Shown here: positions 22,307-30,982 of the stretch, piece after piece
How the letters are laid out: each line of letters starts with the position of its first letter
How positions within the stretch are numbered: the stretch's first letter is position 1
Assembly (NCBI GenBank): GCA_945833835.1
Contig: CAMAFR010000014.1
Location: forward strand, 1 to 54,793
Source of the DNA: an uncultured Bacteroides sp.
Lineage (GTDB): Bacteria > Bacteroidota > Bacteroidia > Bacteroidales > Bacteroidaceae
DNA: 54,793 nucleotides
Reading direction: 5' to 3'
The notes under the pieces: generated by a model
What the model was told of the DNA's origin: nothing
Database searches by the model: none
The model's input: only the letters and a program-made list of their open reading frames with translations
Program-made: the position numbers and the translations under genes

Positions 22307-23644
22307 TCAGACGATGCCCTGAGCCATCATGGCATTGGCCACCTTCATGAAACCTGCCACGTTGGCACCCTTCACGTAGTTGACGTACCCGTCGGGTTCT
22401 GTGCCGTACTTCACGCAGTTCTCGTGGATATTCTCCATGATGGAATGGAGTTTCTGGTCCACTTCCTCGGCACTCCAAGAAAGACGTTCGGAGTTCTGGG
22501 TCATTTCCAGACCGGAAACCGACACACCACCGGCATTGGCGGCCTTGCCCGGAGCATAGAGAATCTTGGCTTCCTGGAAGACACGGATGGCTTCGGGAGT
22601 AGAAGGCATGTTGGCACCTTCGCTCACGGCAATCACGCCATTGGCCACCAAGGCACGCGCGGCATCGCCGTTGATTTCATTCTGTGTGGCAGACGGAAGA
22701 GCGATGTCGGCCTTTTCGTTCCAAGGCTTCTGGCCCTCGACATACTTCACGCCCGGATACTGCTCTGCATATTCGCGGATACGTCCGCGGTAGAGGTTCT
22801 TGAGCTCCATGATGTAGTCCAGTTTCTCGCGGTCAATGCCTTCGGGGTCATACACATAACCGTCCGAATCGCTCATGGTGAGCACCTTGCCACCCAGCTG
22901 AAGCACCTTTTCGGCCGTGTACTGGGCCACATTGCCCGAACCGGAAATCAAGACGGTCTTGCCCTTCAGGTCCATTCCCTTGGTCTTCAGCATCTCCATC
23001 AGGAAGTAGACGTTGCCATACCCCGTGGCTTCCGGGCGAACCAACGAGCCACCAAATTCGCGTCCCTTACCGGTGAGCACACCGCTGAACTCACGGGTCA
23101 GCTTCTTATACATACCGAACATGAAGCCTACCTCACGGCCACCGACACCGATATCGCCGGCAGGCACGTCCACATCGGGACCGATATGACGCCACAACTC
23201 CAGCATGAAGGCCTGGCAGAAACGCATCACTTCGGCATTGGACTTGCCACGCGGAGAGAAGTCGGAACCACCTTTGCCGCCACCCATCGGGAGAGTGGTC
23301 AGTGAGTTCTTGAAGGTCTGCTCAAAAGCCAGGAACTTCAGGATACCCAAGTTGACCGAGCTGTGGAAACGGATACCGCCTTTGTACGGGCCAATGGCAT
23401 TGTTGTGCTGCACCCGGTAACCCATGTTGGTCTGGATGTTGCCCTTGTCGTCCATCCACGTCACACGGAACTGGTACACCCGGTCGGGGATGCAAAGACG
23501 CTCAATGAGGTTGACTTTATCAAATTCAGGATGTTTGTTGTATTCTTCTTCGATAGTACCCAATACCTCTTCTACTGCCTGATGATACTCAGGTTCATTC
23601 GGAAATCTTCTCTTCAGATCTTCCAAAACTTTAGCTGCATTCAT
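22307..23644 (-). CDS. gdhA: NADP-type glutamate dehydrogenase
   Basis: GdhA makes glutamate from 2-oxoglutarate and ammonium, a main route of nitrogen assimilation in Bacteroides. The 445-residue protein is full length for the hexameric bacterial class. It has the catalytic Lys124 in PMGGGKGGSDF, Asp164 in VPAGDIGVGGRE and the dinucleotide loop GSGNVA at 235-240. The coenzyme assignment to NADP rests on family resemblance (the biosynthetic 445-residue class) and was not tested. It is a single-gene unit: a strong promoter lies about 95 bases upstream and a possible terminator lies after the stop codon. Confidence 0.96.
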   Translation of the reverse strand: MNAAKVLEDLKRRFPNEPEYHQAVEEVLGTIEEEYNKHPEFDKVNLIERLCIPDRVYQFRVTWMDDKGNIQTNMGYRVQHNNAIGPYKGGIRFHSSVNLGILKFLAFEQTFKNSLTTLPMGGGKGGSDFSPRGKSNAEVMRFCQAFMLELWRHIGPDVDVPAGDIGVGGREVGFMFGMYKKLTREFSGVLTGKGREFGGSLVRPEATGYGNVYFLMEMLKTKGMDLKGKTVLISGSGNVAQYTAEKVLQLGGKVLTMSDSDGYVYDPEGIDREKLDYIMELKNLYRGRIREYAEQYPGVKYVEGQKPWNEKADIALPSATQNEINGDAARALVANGVIAVSEGANMPSTPEAIRVFQEAKILYAPGKAANAGGVSVSGLEMTQNSERLSWSAEEVDQKLHSIMENIHENCVKYGTEPDGYVNYVKGANVAGFMKVANAMMAQGIV

Positions 23645-23739
23645 AATTTATTTCTTATTAGTTGTTATTTGTTGCTCTTTTCCTGTCACACCGGCAAGAC
23701 CCCGACTACCGTCAGGCTCCGATGTTTTGTTAACGGCAG

Positions 23740-23770
23740 CAAAAGTATGTATAAGATTTCATATATGCAA
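23740..23770 (-). promoter_or_regulatory. Promoter of gdhA
   Basis: On the minus strand TTG (23770-23768) is followed after exactly 20 bases by TACTTTTG (23747-23740), which fits TAnnTTTG. The predicted leader is about 90 bases and starts in a short GC-richer stretch. No riboswitch-like fold is recognised in it. Confidence 0.75.
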
Positions 23771-23867
23771 CAGTTTTACAAGAAAAAGCAGAAATAAATA
23801 TCAAAAATCTTATTTTAACCGCTAAAACATATAGAAAAGACATGTATAATAAGGTTTAGAAGACAAA

Positions 23868-24134
23868 ATGAACGGTCTTCCAAGAGCTGGAACGGAAGGG
23901 CAGGCCCTATACAAAGCGTACCGACAGGGGCAAGAAGCCTCCGGGCCTGCCGGCGGTTCATCGCTTTCCTATCGGTACACTTCCCCCAAAAAGGAGGCTA
24001 CACGAGTAGCCGTTCATGTTCTATCCTGTGTCTGTCACTACTATTATATAGACTTTTGTGTTTGATGTGTGTGTCTGTGTCTTGCCGTGTCTTATCCTGT
24101 GTCTGTCGATGCGTGCCACTGTGTTGTGTTTTTG
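23868..24134 (-). ncRNA. Candidate structured RNA upstream of gdhA
   Basis: The region is noncoding apart from a 19-codon frame (ATG at 24017-24015). It starts just below a strong minus-strand promoter. Several segments are complementary: 23868-23875 with 24010-24017 (8 bp); 23918-23928 with 23968-23978 (11 bp, one G-U); 23899-23907 with 23943-23951 (9 bp); 23936-23942 with 23993-23999 (7 bp); and a perfect hairpin 23996-24011 with a 4-base loop. Some pairs exclude each other or form a pseudoknot order. I do not recognise it as tmRNA, RNase P RNA, 6S or SRP RNA. It could instead be a leader that runs into gdhA. Confidence 0.4.
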
Positions 24135-24140
24135 ATGGGA

Positions 24141-24171
24141 CAAAAGTACACCAAGGCAGCTTTCCCTCCAA
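24141..24171 (-). promoter_or_regulatory. Orphan minus-strand promoter
   Basis: On the minus strand TTG (24171-24169) is followed after exactly 20 bases by TACTTTTG (24148-24141), the same elements and spacing as the gdhA promoter. No gene starts below it on that strand before gdhA, so it probably drives a noncoding or leader transcript. Confidence 0.6.
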
Positions 24172-24340
24172 TTTTCGGGCACCTACAATTCCCCCTACAT
24201 TCTTGATACTCGGTTCATTTCGACACTGTTTTGATGCAGCGGACGGCTGTAGACACCACCGTGCATGCCGCCGGAGCACGGCAGGCACGCCTGTTTGGGA
24301 ATATTCCTGCCTTCCACCTGTTTTTACAGTGTCAATCGTT

Positions 24341-24370
24341 TTGCCGTACCGTAAAAGTGTCGTATCTTTG
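24341..24370 (+). promoter_or_regulatory. Promoter of the wza-wzz-fkp unit
   Basis: TTG (24341-24343) is followed after 19 bases by TATCTTTG (24363-24370), a perfect TAnnTTTG. The start codon of the export gene is 57 bases downstream. No invertible-promoter repeats or UpxY/UpxZ-type genes, as in capsule loci of Bacteroides, are seen here. Confidence 0.75.
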
Positions 24371-24427
24371 CACACGAAATTCCAAATCTCCGAATAACTA
24401 TCAATCTTTAAAAAGAAGCAAAACAGC

Positions 24428-26962
24428 ATGAAGAAGTTACTCTTTATCGCCACTCTTTTTTTCCAACTGTTGGCAATGCCTGCGGCCGCCCAAAGCGGCA
24501 TGACCGACCAGCAAGTGCTGGAATACACCAAACAGGCGACGAAAGCAGGCAAGGACCAGAACACCATCATCAAGGAACTGACCTTGAGAGGAGTCAGCAA
24601 AGAGCAGGCCCTGCGGGTGAAAGCCCTCTACGAGAAGCAACAGAAATCCTCCTCGGGCACTACCGACCCGTTTGCGGAAAGCAGTGCCTCACGGATGCGC
24701 AACAAAAAGACCGACCTGAAGGACAAGGACCAGGCAAAACAGCTGCGCGAGGGTGACCTGTACAGCACGCGGGACGCCTATCTGAAACGGACCCCCGAAG
24801 AAGAACTGCTCACTCTGGAAGAAGACACAATCTTACGCGACACGCTCATCTCGCTGCGCGACTACCTGCTGCTGACCAAGAACAAGCAGAAAGAGAAGAA
24901 GGAGAAGCGGGAAAACGAGGTGTTCGGACGTGAGATCTTCAATTCGGAGAACCTGACATTCGAACCGAACATCAACCTGGCCACCCCGCCGAACTACCGC
25001 TTGGGACCCGGCGACGAGGTAATCATCGACATCTGGGGAGCCAGCCAGAACACCATCCGGGAAACCATCTCGCCCGACGGGGCCATCAACATTCCCGACA
25101 TGGGGCCCATCAGCCTGAACGGACTGACCGTGAGCGGCGCCGAGAACCTCTTGAAGAGCGAACTTTCGAAAATCTATGCCGACCAGAGCAACCAGATACG
25201 GGTGACACTGGGCAACAGCCGCACCATACAGGTCAACGTGATGGGCGAGGTGCTGCAACCAGGCACCTACACGCTGAGCAGCTTCTCGACCGTCTTCCAT
25301 GCCCTGTACAGTGCCGGCGGAGTGAGCGACATCGGTAGCCTCCGCAACGTACAGGTGGCACGGGGCGGCAAGACCGTCGCTACGGTGGACGTGTACGACT
25401 TCATCATGAAAGGCCGGACACAAGACGACATCCGGCTGGACGAAGGGGACGTCATCATCGTGCCGGCCTACGAAGCCATTGTGCAGGTGAAGGGCAATGT
25501 GAAACGCCCGATGAAATACGAGCTGCGCACCAACGAGTCGGTGGCCACTTTGTTGAAATATGCCGGCGGCTTTGCCAGCGACGCCTATACGGGCAACGTG
25601 CAGGTCATCCGCCAAAACGGCACGGAATATCAGGTGAACACGGTGGATAAGGTGGATTACAGCGTCTTCCAGATGAAAGACGGAGACGAGGTGACTGTAG
25701 AAGCCATACTGGACCGTTTTGCCAACCGGCTGGAAATACGGGGGGCCGTCTACCGTCCCGGCATCTATGAACTGAACGGAAAAATCAATACCGTACGTGC
25801 CCTGGTGGAAAAGGCGGAAGGACTGATGGCGGATGCCTTCACCGGACGTGCCGTGCTGTACCGCCTGCGCGAGAACCGCACGCGTGAAGTGAAGCAGGTC
25901 AACATCAAGGGAGTGATGGAAGGCAGTGTGCCCGACATTCCGCTGCAACGCAACGACGTGCTGTACATACCGAGCATCCACGACCTGACCGACATGGGCA
26001 CGGTGGAGGTCTTCGGACAGGTGGCCCGGCCGGGCGAATACCCCTACGCCGACAACATGACCCTGGAAGACGTCATCATCGGTGCCGGCGGCCTGCTGGA
26101 TGCCGCCTCTACCGTCAGGGTGGACGTGTCACGCCGCATTGTGGACCCGAAAGGCACCTCTGTGGGACGTGAGACGGGACAGATGTTCTCTTTCGCCCTG
26201 AAAGACAACTTTGTGGTGGAAGGGGAACCGGGTTTCGTGCTCCACCCCTACGACCAGATCTATGTGCGCCGCAGCCCGGCCTACCAAGCCCAACAGAACG
26301 TGAAAATCGAAGGGGAAGTGCTCTACGAAGGCACCTATGCCCTGACCAACAAGAACGAACGCCTCAGCGAGCTGCTGGCCAAGGCCGGCGGAGCCACCGG
26401 CTATGCCTACATCCGCGGTGCCAAGCTGACGCGCAAGGCCAACACGGAAGAACTGGAACGGATGAAGGACGTGCTGGACATGATGCGCAAGGAATTGGGG
26501 CAAGGAGCCGTGGACTCGCTCGATCTGGAGGTCAAGACCACGTTCACCGTCGGCATCGATTTGGAGAAAGCCCTGCAGAACCCCGGAGGTGACGATGACA
26601 TCGTGTTGCGTGAAGGCGACATCATCAATGTGCCCGCTTACGTGAGCACCGTGAAAATCAGCGGTGCCGTGATGATGGACAACACCGTTTCGTACAACGC
26701 CGGGAAAGGGGTGAAATACTACCTGAGCCAGGCGGGCGGCTACAGCCAGAACGCAAAGAAGAACAAGAAGTTCATCGTCTACATGAACGGACAGATTGCC
26801 GAGGTGAAAGGCAACGGCAGCAAACAGATAGAGCCCGGCTGCGAAATCATCGTGCCCAACAAGCGGCACCGCCCGAACGTCATGAACAACATCATGGGCT
26901 ACGCCTCGTCGTTCGCCTCTTTGGCGACCATGGTGGCCACCATCACTAACCTTGTAAAATAA
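24428..26962 (+). CDS. Wza-like polysaccharide export protein with multiple SLBB domains
   Basis: An 844-residue periplasmic/outer-membrane export protein for surface polysaccharide. It has a signal peptide (about 1-22, ending in AAAQ) and no lipobox. A charged helical region follows (about 25-175). The Poly_export domain starts at YRLGPGDEVIIDIWG (about 190), followed by five or six SLBB-type repeats. Each carries the phrase G-V/A-x-x-P-G-x-Y or G-x-V-x-x-x-x-Y, at about 273, 358, 440, 535, 640 and 755. It ends with a hydrophobic segment (MGYASSFASLATMVATI) that may form the outer-membrane helix, as in Wza. It is twice the length of E. coli Wza, as is common in Bacteroidetes. The Wzz-like gene follows 8 bases later. 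Confidence 0.88.
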   Translation: MKKLLFIATLFFQLLAMPAAAQSGMTDQQVLEYTKQATKAGKDQNTIIKELTLRGVSKEQALRVKALYEKQQKSSSGTTDPFAESSASRMRNKKTDLKDKDQAKQLREGDLYSTRDAYLKRTPEEELLTLEEDTILRDTLISLRDYLLLTKNKQKEKKEKRENEVFGREIFNSENLTFEPNINLATPPNYRLGPGDEVIIDIWGASQNTIRETISPDGAINIPDMGPISLNGLTVSGAENLLKSELSKIYADQSNQIRVTLGNSRTIQVNVMGEVLQPGTYTLSSFSTVFHALYSAGGVSDIGSLRNVQVARGGKTVATVDVYDFIMKGRTQDDIRLDEGDVIIVPAYEAIVQVKGNVKRPMKYELRTNESVATLLKYAGGFASDAYTGNVQVIRQNGTEYQVNTVDKVDYSVFQMKDGDEVTVEAILDRFANRLEIRGAVYRPGIYELNGKINTVRALVEKAEGLMADAFTGRAVLYRLRENRTREVKQVNIKGVMEGSVPDIPLQRNDVLYIPSIHDLTDMGTVEVFGQVARPGEYPYADNMTLEDVIIGAGGLLDAASTVRVDVSRRIVDPKGTSVGRETGQMFSFALKDNFVVEGEPGFVLHPYDQIYVRRSPAYQAQQNVKIEGEVLYEGTYALTNKNERLSELLAKAGGATGYAYIRGAKLTRKANTEELERMKDVLDMMRKELGQGAVDSLDLEVKTTFTVGIDLEKALQNPGGDDDIVLREGDIINVPAYVSTVKISGAVMMDNTVSYNAGKGVKYYLSQAGGYSQNAKKNKKFIVYMNGQIAEVKGNGSKQIEPGCEIIVPNKRHRPNVMNNIMGYASSFASLATMVATITNLVK

Positions 26963-26970
26963 GCAACCGT

Positions 26971-28137
26971 ATGGAAAAAGACAAAAGACATAGCCAACGC
27001 CCGGAAGACTTTGACCCCGACTTCTACGAATGGGAAGAAGAAGAGGAAGAAATAGACCTGATGGAACTGCTGCACAAACTGGTGGACAAGCGCAAACTCC
27101 TCTACAAGGCCGCAGCCTACGGACTGGTCTTCGGTATCCTCATCGCCCTGGGCATGCCCAAACAATACACCGTGACCGTCACTTTGGCACCGGAAATGAG
27201 CGGTGCCAAAAGCGGCGGTGGCGGATTGGCCAGTCTGGCCTCCTCGTTCCTGGGCACCAGCATGAACAGCAGCCCGGACGCACTGAACGCCACCCTGTCG
27301 AGCGACATTGTGGCCTCTACCCCCTTCATTCTGGAACTGTTCGACATACGGGTGCAGAACGAGAAAACGGCAATCGACACGACCTTAGTGGGCTATCTGG
27401 AGCAGCAGCGCAAGCCGTGGTGGGGCTACGTGCTGGGAGTACCGGGAGCCGTGATTGGCGGCGTCAAGGAGCTGATTGTGGGCAAGGAAGAAGAGAAAGC
27501 CGCCACACGCAACCCGTTTGAGCTGACCGAAGACGAAAGCCGCCAAGTAGAAACCTTGAAGAAATGCATCACGGCCAGCGTAGACAAGAAGACCAGCATG
27601 ATTACGCTCTCTGCCACGCTGCAAGACCCGAAAGTGACCGCCATTGTGGCCGACTCGGTGGTGAGCAAGCTGCAGCAGTATATCATCAATTACCGCATCG
27701 CCAAGGCAAAAGAGGACTGTGTCTACTTAGAGGAACTGTACAAGGCACGGCAAGCGGAATACTACGAAGCCCAAAGCAAATATGCCCGCTATATGGACAT
27801 GAACCGCAGCTTGGTGCTCCAGACCGTGATGAGCGAACAGGAACGGCTGCAGAACGACATGAACCTGGCCTTCCAAGTGTACTCGCAGGTAGCGCAACAG
27901 CTCCAGCTGGCACGGGCCAAGATACAGGAAGCGAAACCGGTATTCTCCGTACTGGAACCGGCCAGCGTCCCCCTCTACCCGTCGAGCACCAGCAAGAAGG
28001 TGGTGGCCCTTGCGTTCGCTTTCCTGGCCGCTATGGGAGCCGCCGCCTGGATCCTGTTCGGGGCGGACTTTGTGGCACAATTCAAGAAAAAACCCGAAGA
28101 GGCTGAGGCACAGCCGGAAGAAACGACCCGTCCATGA
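26971..28137 (+). CDS. Wzz-type chain-length determinant protein
   Basis: A 388-residue inner-membrane protein that controls polymer length or links the export pore to synthesis. It has the Wzz layout: a cytoplasmic N-terminus, first transmembrane helix at about 45-62, a large periplasmic part with coiled-coil (about 225-320), and a second helix (about 343-363) preceded by the proline motif EPASVPLYPSSTSKK. No C-terminal tyrosine kinase domain is present. The N-terminus contains a run of seven or so Glu residues before the first helix. It lies between the SLBB gene and fkp, whose start overlaps its stop by four bases. Confidence 0.88.
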   Translation: MEKDKRHSQRPEDFDPDFYEWEEEEEEIDLMELLHKLVDKRKLLYKAAAYGLVFGILIALGMPKQYTVTVTLAPEMSGAKSGGGGLASLASSFLGTSMNSSPDALNATLSSDIVASTPFILELFDIRVQNEKTAIDTTLVGYLEQQRKPWWGYVLGVPGAVIGGVKELIVGKEEEKAATRNPFELTEDESRQVETLKKCITASVDKKTSMITLSATLQDPKVTAIVADSVVSKLQQYIINYRIAKAKEDCVYLEELYKARQAEYYEAQSKYARYMDMNRSLVLQTVMSEQERLQNDMNLAFQVYSQVAQQLQLARAKIQEAKPVFSVLEPASVPLYPSSTSKKVVALAFAFLAAMGAAAWILFGADFVAQFKKKPEEAEAQPEETTRP

Positions 28138-30977
28138 AAAAGCTCTTGTCATTGCCCCCGAACCTGGTGGGCTGTTTTCATACCATCGAACAGGCCGACC
28201 CGAAAGAATGGTTCTGCACGAACGACCCCGTAGGTAAGAAACTGGGGTCCGGCGGCGGCACCGCCTGGCTGCTCAAGGCCTGCCAGGCAGCCGAAGGAGC
28301 CGCCGACACCGCCGCCTGGCTGGGACGCGAGAAACGCATCCTGCTCCACGCCGGCGGACAAAGCCGCCGGCTGCCGGCCTATGCCCCCTCGGGCAAGATA
28401 CTGACCCCCATCCCCGTGTACCGCTGGGGACGCGGGCAACGGCTGACGCAGCACCTGCTGTCGCTGCAGCTGCCGCTGTATGAGCAAATCATGCAGCAGG
28501 CTCCCGAGCACCTGCACACCATGATTGTGAGCGGCGACATCCTGCTACGGGCAGCCGAACCGTTGCAACCGATTCCTGCCGCCGATGTCATCTGCTACGG
28601 TCTGTGGGTAGACCCGGCACTGGCCAAGAACCACGGTGTCTTCGTCATGGACCGGCATACGCCCGACCGGCTGGACTATATGCTGCAGAAACCCAGTGTG
28701 GAAACGCTGGGCCAGCTGATGCAGACCCATCTGTTCATGATGGACATCGGGGTGTGGCTGCTCAGCGACCGTGCCGTAGAACTCCTGTTGGAACGGTCGA
28801 CCGACGGCACAGACATCACTTACTATGATCTGTATTCAGAATTCGGCCCGTCACTGGGCGAACACCCCCAACACCAGGATGCGGAGATCAACCGGCTGAG
28901 TGTGGCCATCCTTCCCCTGCCGGGTGGAGAATTCTACCATTACGGCACGAGCCGTGAGATGATTTCATCGACCCTGGCCGTTCAGAATCTGGTGAAGGAC
29001 CAACGGGCCATCACTTTAAATAAGGTGAAGCCGCATCCGGCCATGTTCACCCAGAATGCAGACATCCACATCCCCCTCTGTCCGGACAATTCCGAGCTGT
29101 GGGTAGAGAACAGCCACATTGGCCGTCATTGGACCCTCCATCACCAAAACATCATCACCGGGGTGCCCGTCAACGACTGGACCCTGAATGTCCCGGCGGG
29201 CATCTGTGTCGATGTGGCTCCTATCGGGGACACGGCTTACGTGGCCCGCCCATACGGATTCAATGACACTTTCAAAGGAGCATTGGACAATGCAGCCGTC
29301 AGCTACCTGGGCATCCCTGTCACCGAATGGCTGGCCGGCCACGGACTGGACAGCCGCGCCATTGAGGGGAACCACGACCTGCAGGCAGCCCGCATCTTCC
29401 CGGTCTGCGAGGGCATCGCACAACTGGGGACGGTCTTGGCCTGGATGATAGACGCATCGGCCGCCCCGGAAGGTGCCGCCATCTGGCAGCAGGCCCGCAA
29501 GCTGTCGGCCGATGAGATCTCCACGTATGCCAACCTGATCCGACTGACCGACCAACGCCGGCAATTCCGCGACGGCAACTGGGTGGCCTTGGCGCACAAT
29601 TACCGCCAAAGCGTGTTCTACCAGCTGAACCTGCAGGAAGCCGCCGAAGCGTTTGCCCACCACCATCTCCCCCTGCCCCCACCTGTGGAGGCAGCCGAGG
29701 CGCCGCTCATGACCCGCATTGCCGATGCCATGTTCCGCTCGCGCACCGCCGAGCTACAGGGAAGGACAGACGCCTCCCGGCAGGCCGAACAGCAGGCCTT
29801 CCGCCTCATGCGCGAAGGGCTTTGCCTGCCGAACCGCCAGCGTCCCGTACCCCGCCTGTCGGTCTATGCCGACCAGATAGTATGGGGCAGAAGTCCGGTG
29901 CGCATCGACATCGCCGGCGGATGGACAGACACCCCGCCCTTCTGCCTGAACGAGGGAGGCAACGTGCTGAACCTGGCCATTACCCTCAACGGACAACCGC
30001 CCTTACAGGTCTATGTAAAACCCTGCCGGGAGCCACACATCGTGATGCGCTCCATTGACATGGGTGCCATGGAAACGGTGCGGACGTACGAAGAGCTGTA
30101 CCACTTCAACGTGGTAGGCTCGCCGTTCTCCATCCCGAAAGCCGCTCTGGTGCTGGCCGGCTTCCATCCGGCCTTCTGCGGTGAACGGTACGCCTCGCTG
30201 GAAGCCCAACTGCAGGCGTTCGGAGCCGGGCTGGAAGTCACCCTGCTCTCGGCCATACCGGCCGGTTCCGGACTGGGCACCAGCTCCATTCTGGCAGCCA
30301 CCATGCTGGGAGCCGTCAATGACTTCTGCGGACTGGGCTGGGACAAAATGGAAATAGGGAAACAGACCTTGATGCTGGAGCAGCTGCTCACGACGGGCGG
30401 CGGGTGGCAAGACCAGTTTGGAGGCATCCTGCCGGGCATCAAACTGCTCCAGACCACACCGGGATGGCAGCAGACACCGTTGGTGCGCTGGCTGCCGGAA
30501 CGCCTGTTTACGGACACCGACTATAAGGGCTGCCACTTGCTGTACTATACCGGACTGACCCGTACGGCCAAAGGCATCCTGGCAGAAATCGTGAAAGGCA
30601 TGTTCCTGAACAATACCGAACAGCTGGAACGGCTGCGACAAATGAAACAACATACGTTGGACATGTACGACGCCATCCAACGGAACCAGTATGAAGAGAT
30701 GGCGACCCTGATCAGACGGACCTGGCAACAGAACCAGTCGTTAGACAGCGGCACCAATCCGGCGGAAGTGCAGCGCATCATCGGCCTGATTGACGATTAC
30801 TGTCTGGGATACAAACTGCCCGGAGCCGGCGGCGGCGGATACCTGTACATGGCCGCCAAGGACGAAGCGGCGGCGGCCCGTATCCGCAAGACTCTGAACG
30901 AACACCGGCCGAACGAACGGGCACGCTTTGTGGACATGGCCTTGAGCGCGACCGGGCTGGAAGTGTCGCGCAGCTGA
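28134..30977 (+). CDS. fkp: Bifunctional L-fucokinase / L-fucose-1-P guanylyltransferase (Fkp)
   Basis: Fkp turns free L-fucose into GDP-L-fucose in two steps, which Bacteroides uses to fucosylate capsule and surface glycoproteins. The 947-residue length is right for the fused enzyme. The N-terminal guanylyltransferase half has the nucleotide loop LHAGGQSRRLPAYAPSGK at 71-88. The C-terminal GHMP-kinase half (from about 583) has RIDIAGGWTDTPP (about 589), the ATP loop IPAGSGLGTSS (about 706) and LPGAGGGGYLY (about 896). It overlaps the Wzz-like gene as ATGA, so it is co-translated with the export pair, and it ends five bases before the convergent envC-like gene. Confidence 0.95.
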   Translation: MKKLLSLPPNLVGCFHTIEQADPKEWFCTNDPVGKKLGSGGGTAWLLKACQAAEGAADTAAWLGREKRILLHAGGQSRRLPAYAPSGKILTPIPVYRWGRGQRLTQHLLSLQLPLYEQIMQQAPEHLHTMIVSGDILLRAAEPLQPIPAADVICYGLWVDPALAKNHGVFVMDRHTPDRLDYMLQKPSVETLGQLMQTHLFMMDIGVWLLSDRAVELLLERSTDGTDITYYDLYSEFGPSLGEHPQHQDAEINRLSVAILPLPGGEFYHYGTSREMISSTLAVQNLVKDQRAITLNKVKPHPAMFTQNADIHIPLCPDNSELWVENSHIGRHWTLHHQNIITGVPVNDWTLNVPAGICVDVAPIGDTAYVARPYGFNDTFKGALDNAAVSYLGIPVTEWLAGHGLDSRAIEGNHDLQAARIFPVCEGIAQLGTVLAWMIDASAAPEGAAIWQQARKLSADEISTYANLIRLTDQRRQFRDGNWVALAHNYRQSVFYQLNLQEAAEAFAHHHLPLPPPVEAAEAPLMTRIADAMFRSRTAELQGRTDASRQAEQQAFRLMREGLCLPNRQRPVPRLSVYADQIVWGRSPVRIDIAGGWTDTPPFCLNEGGNVLNLAITLNGQPPLQVYVKPCREPHIVMRSIDMGAMETVRTYEELYHFNVVGSPFSIPKAALVLAGFHPAFCGERYASLEAQLQAFGAGLEVTLLSAIPAGSGLGTSSILAATMLGAVNDFCGLGWDKMEIGKQTLMLEQLLTTGGGWQDQFGGILPGIKLLQTTPGWQQTPLVRWLPERLFTDTDYKGCHLLYYTGLTRTAKGILAEIVKGMFLNNTEQLERLRQMKQHTLDMYDAIQRNQYEEMATLIRRTWQQNQSLDSGTNPAEVQRIIGLIDDYCLGYKLPGAGGGGYLYMAAKDEAAAARIRKTLNEHRPNERARFVDMALSATGLEVSRS

Positions 30978-30982
30978 ACGGA

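Noticed and set aside
23868..24065. A 65-codon plus-strand frame upstream of the wza-like gene.
   Set aside because: It lies within the segments that pair with each other, has no family likeness and no promoter before it. The noncoding-RNA reading fits better.
24141..24427. An invertible capsule-type promoter before the export genes.
   Set aside because: No inverted repeats of recombinase-site type flank the promoter, and no UpxY/UpxZ-type genes follow.
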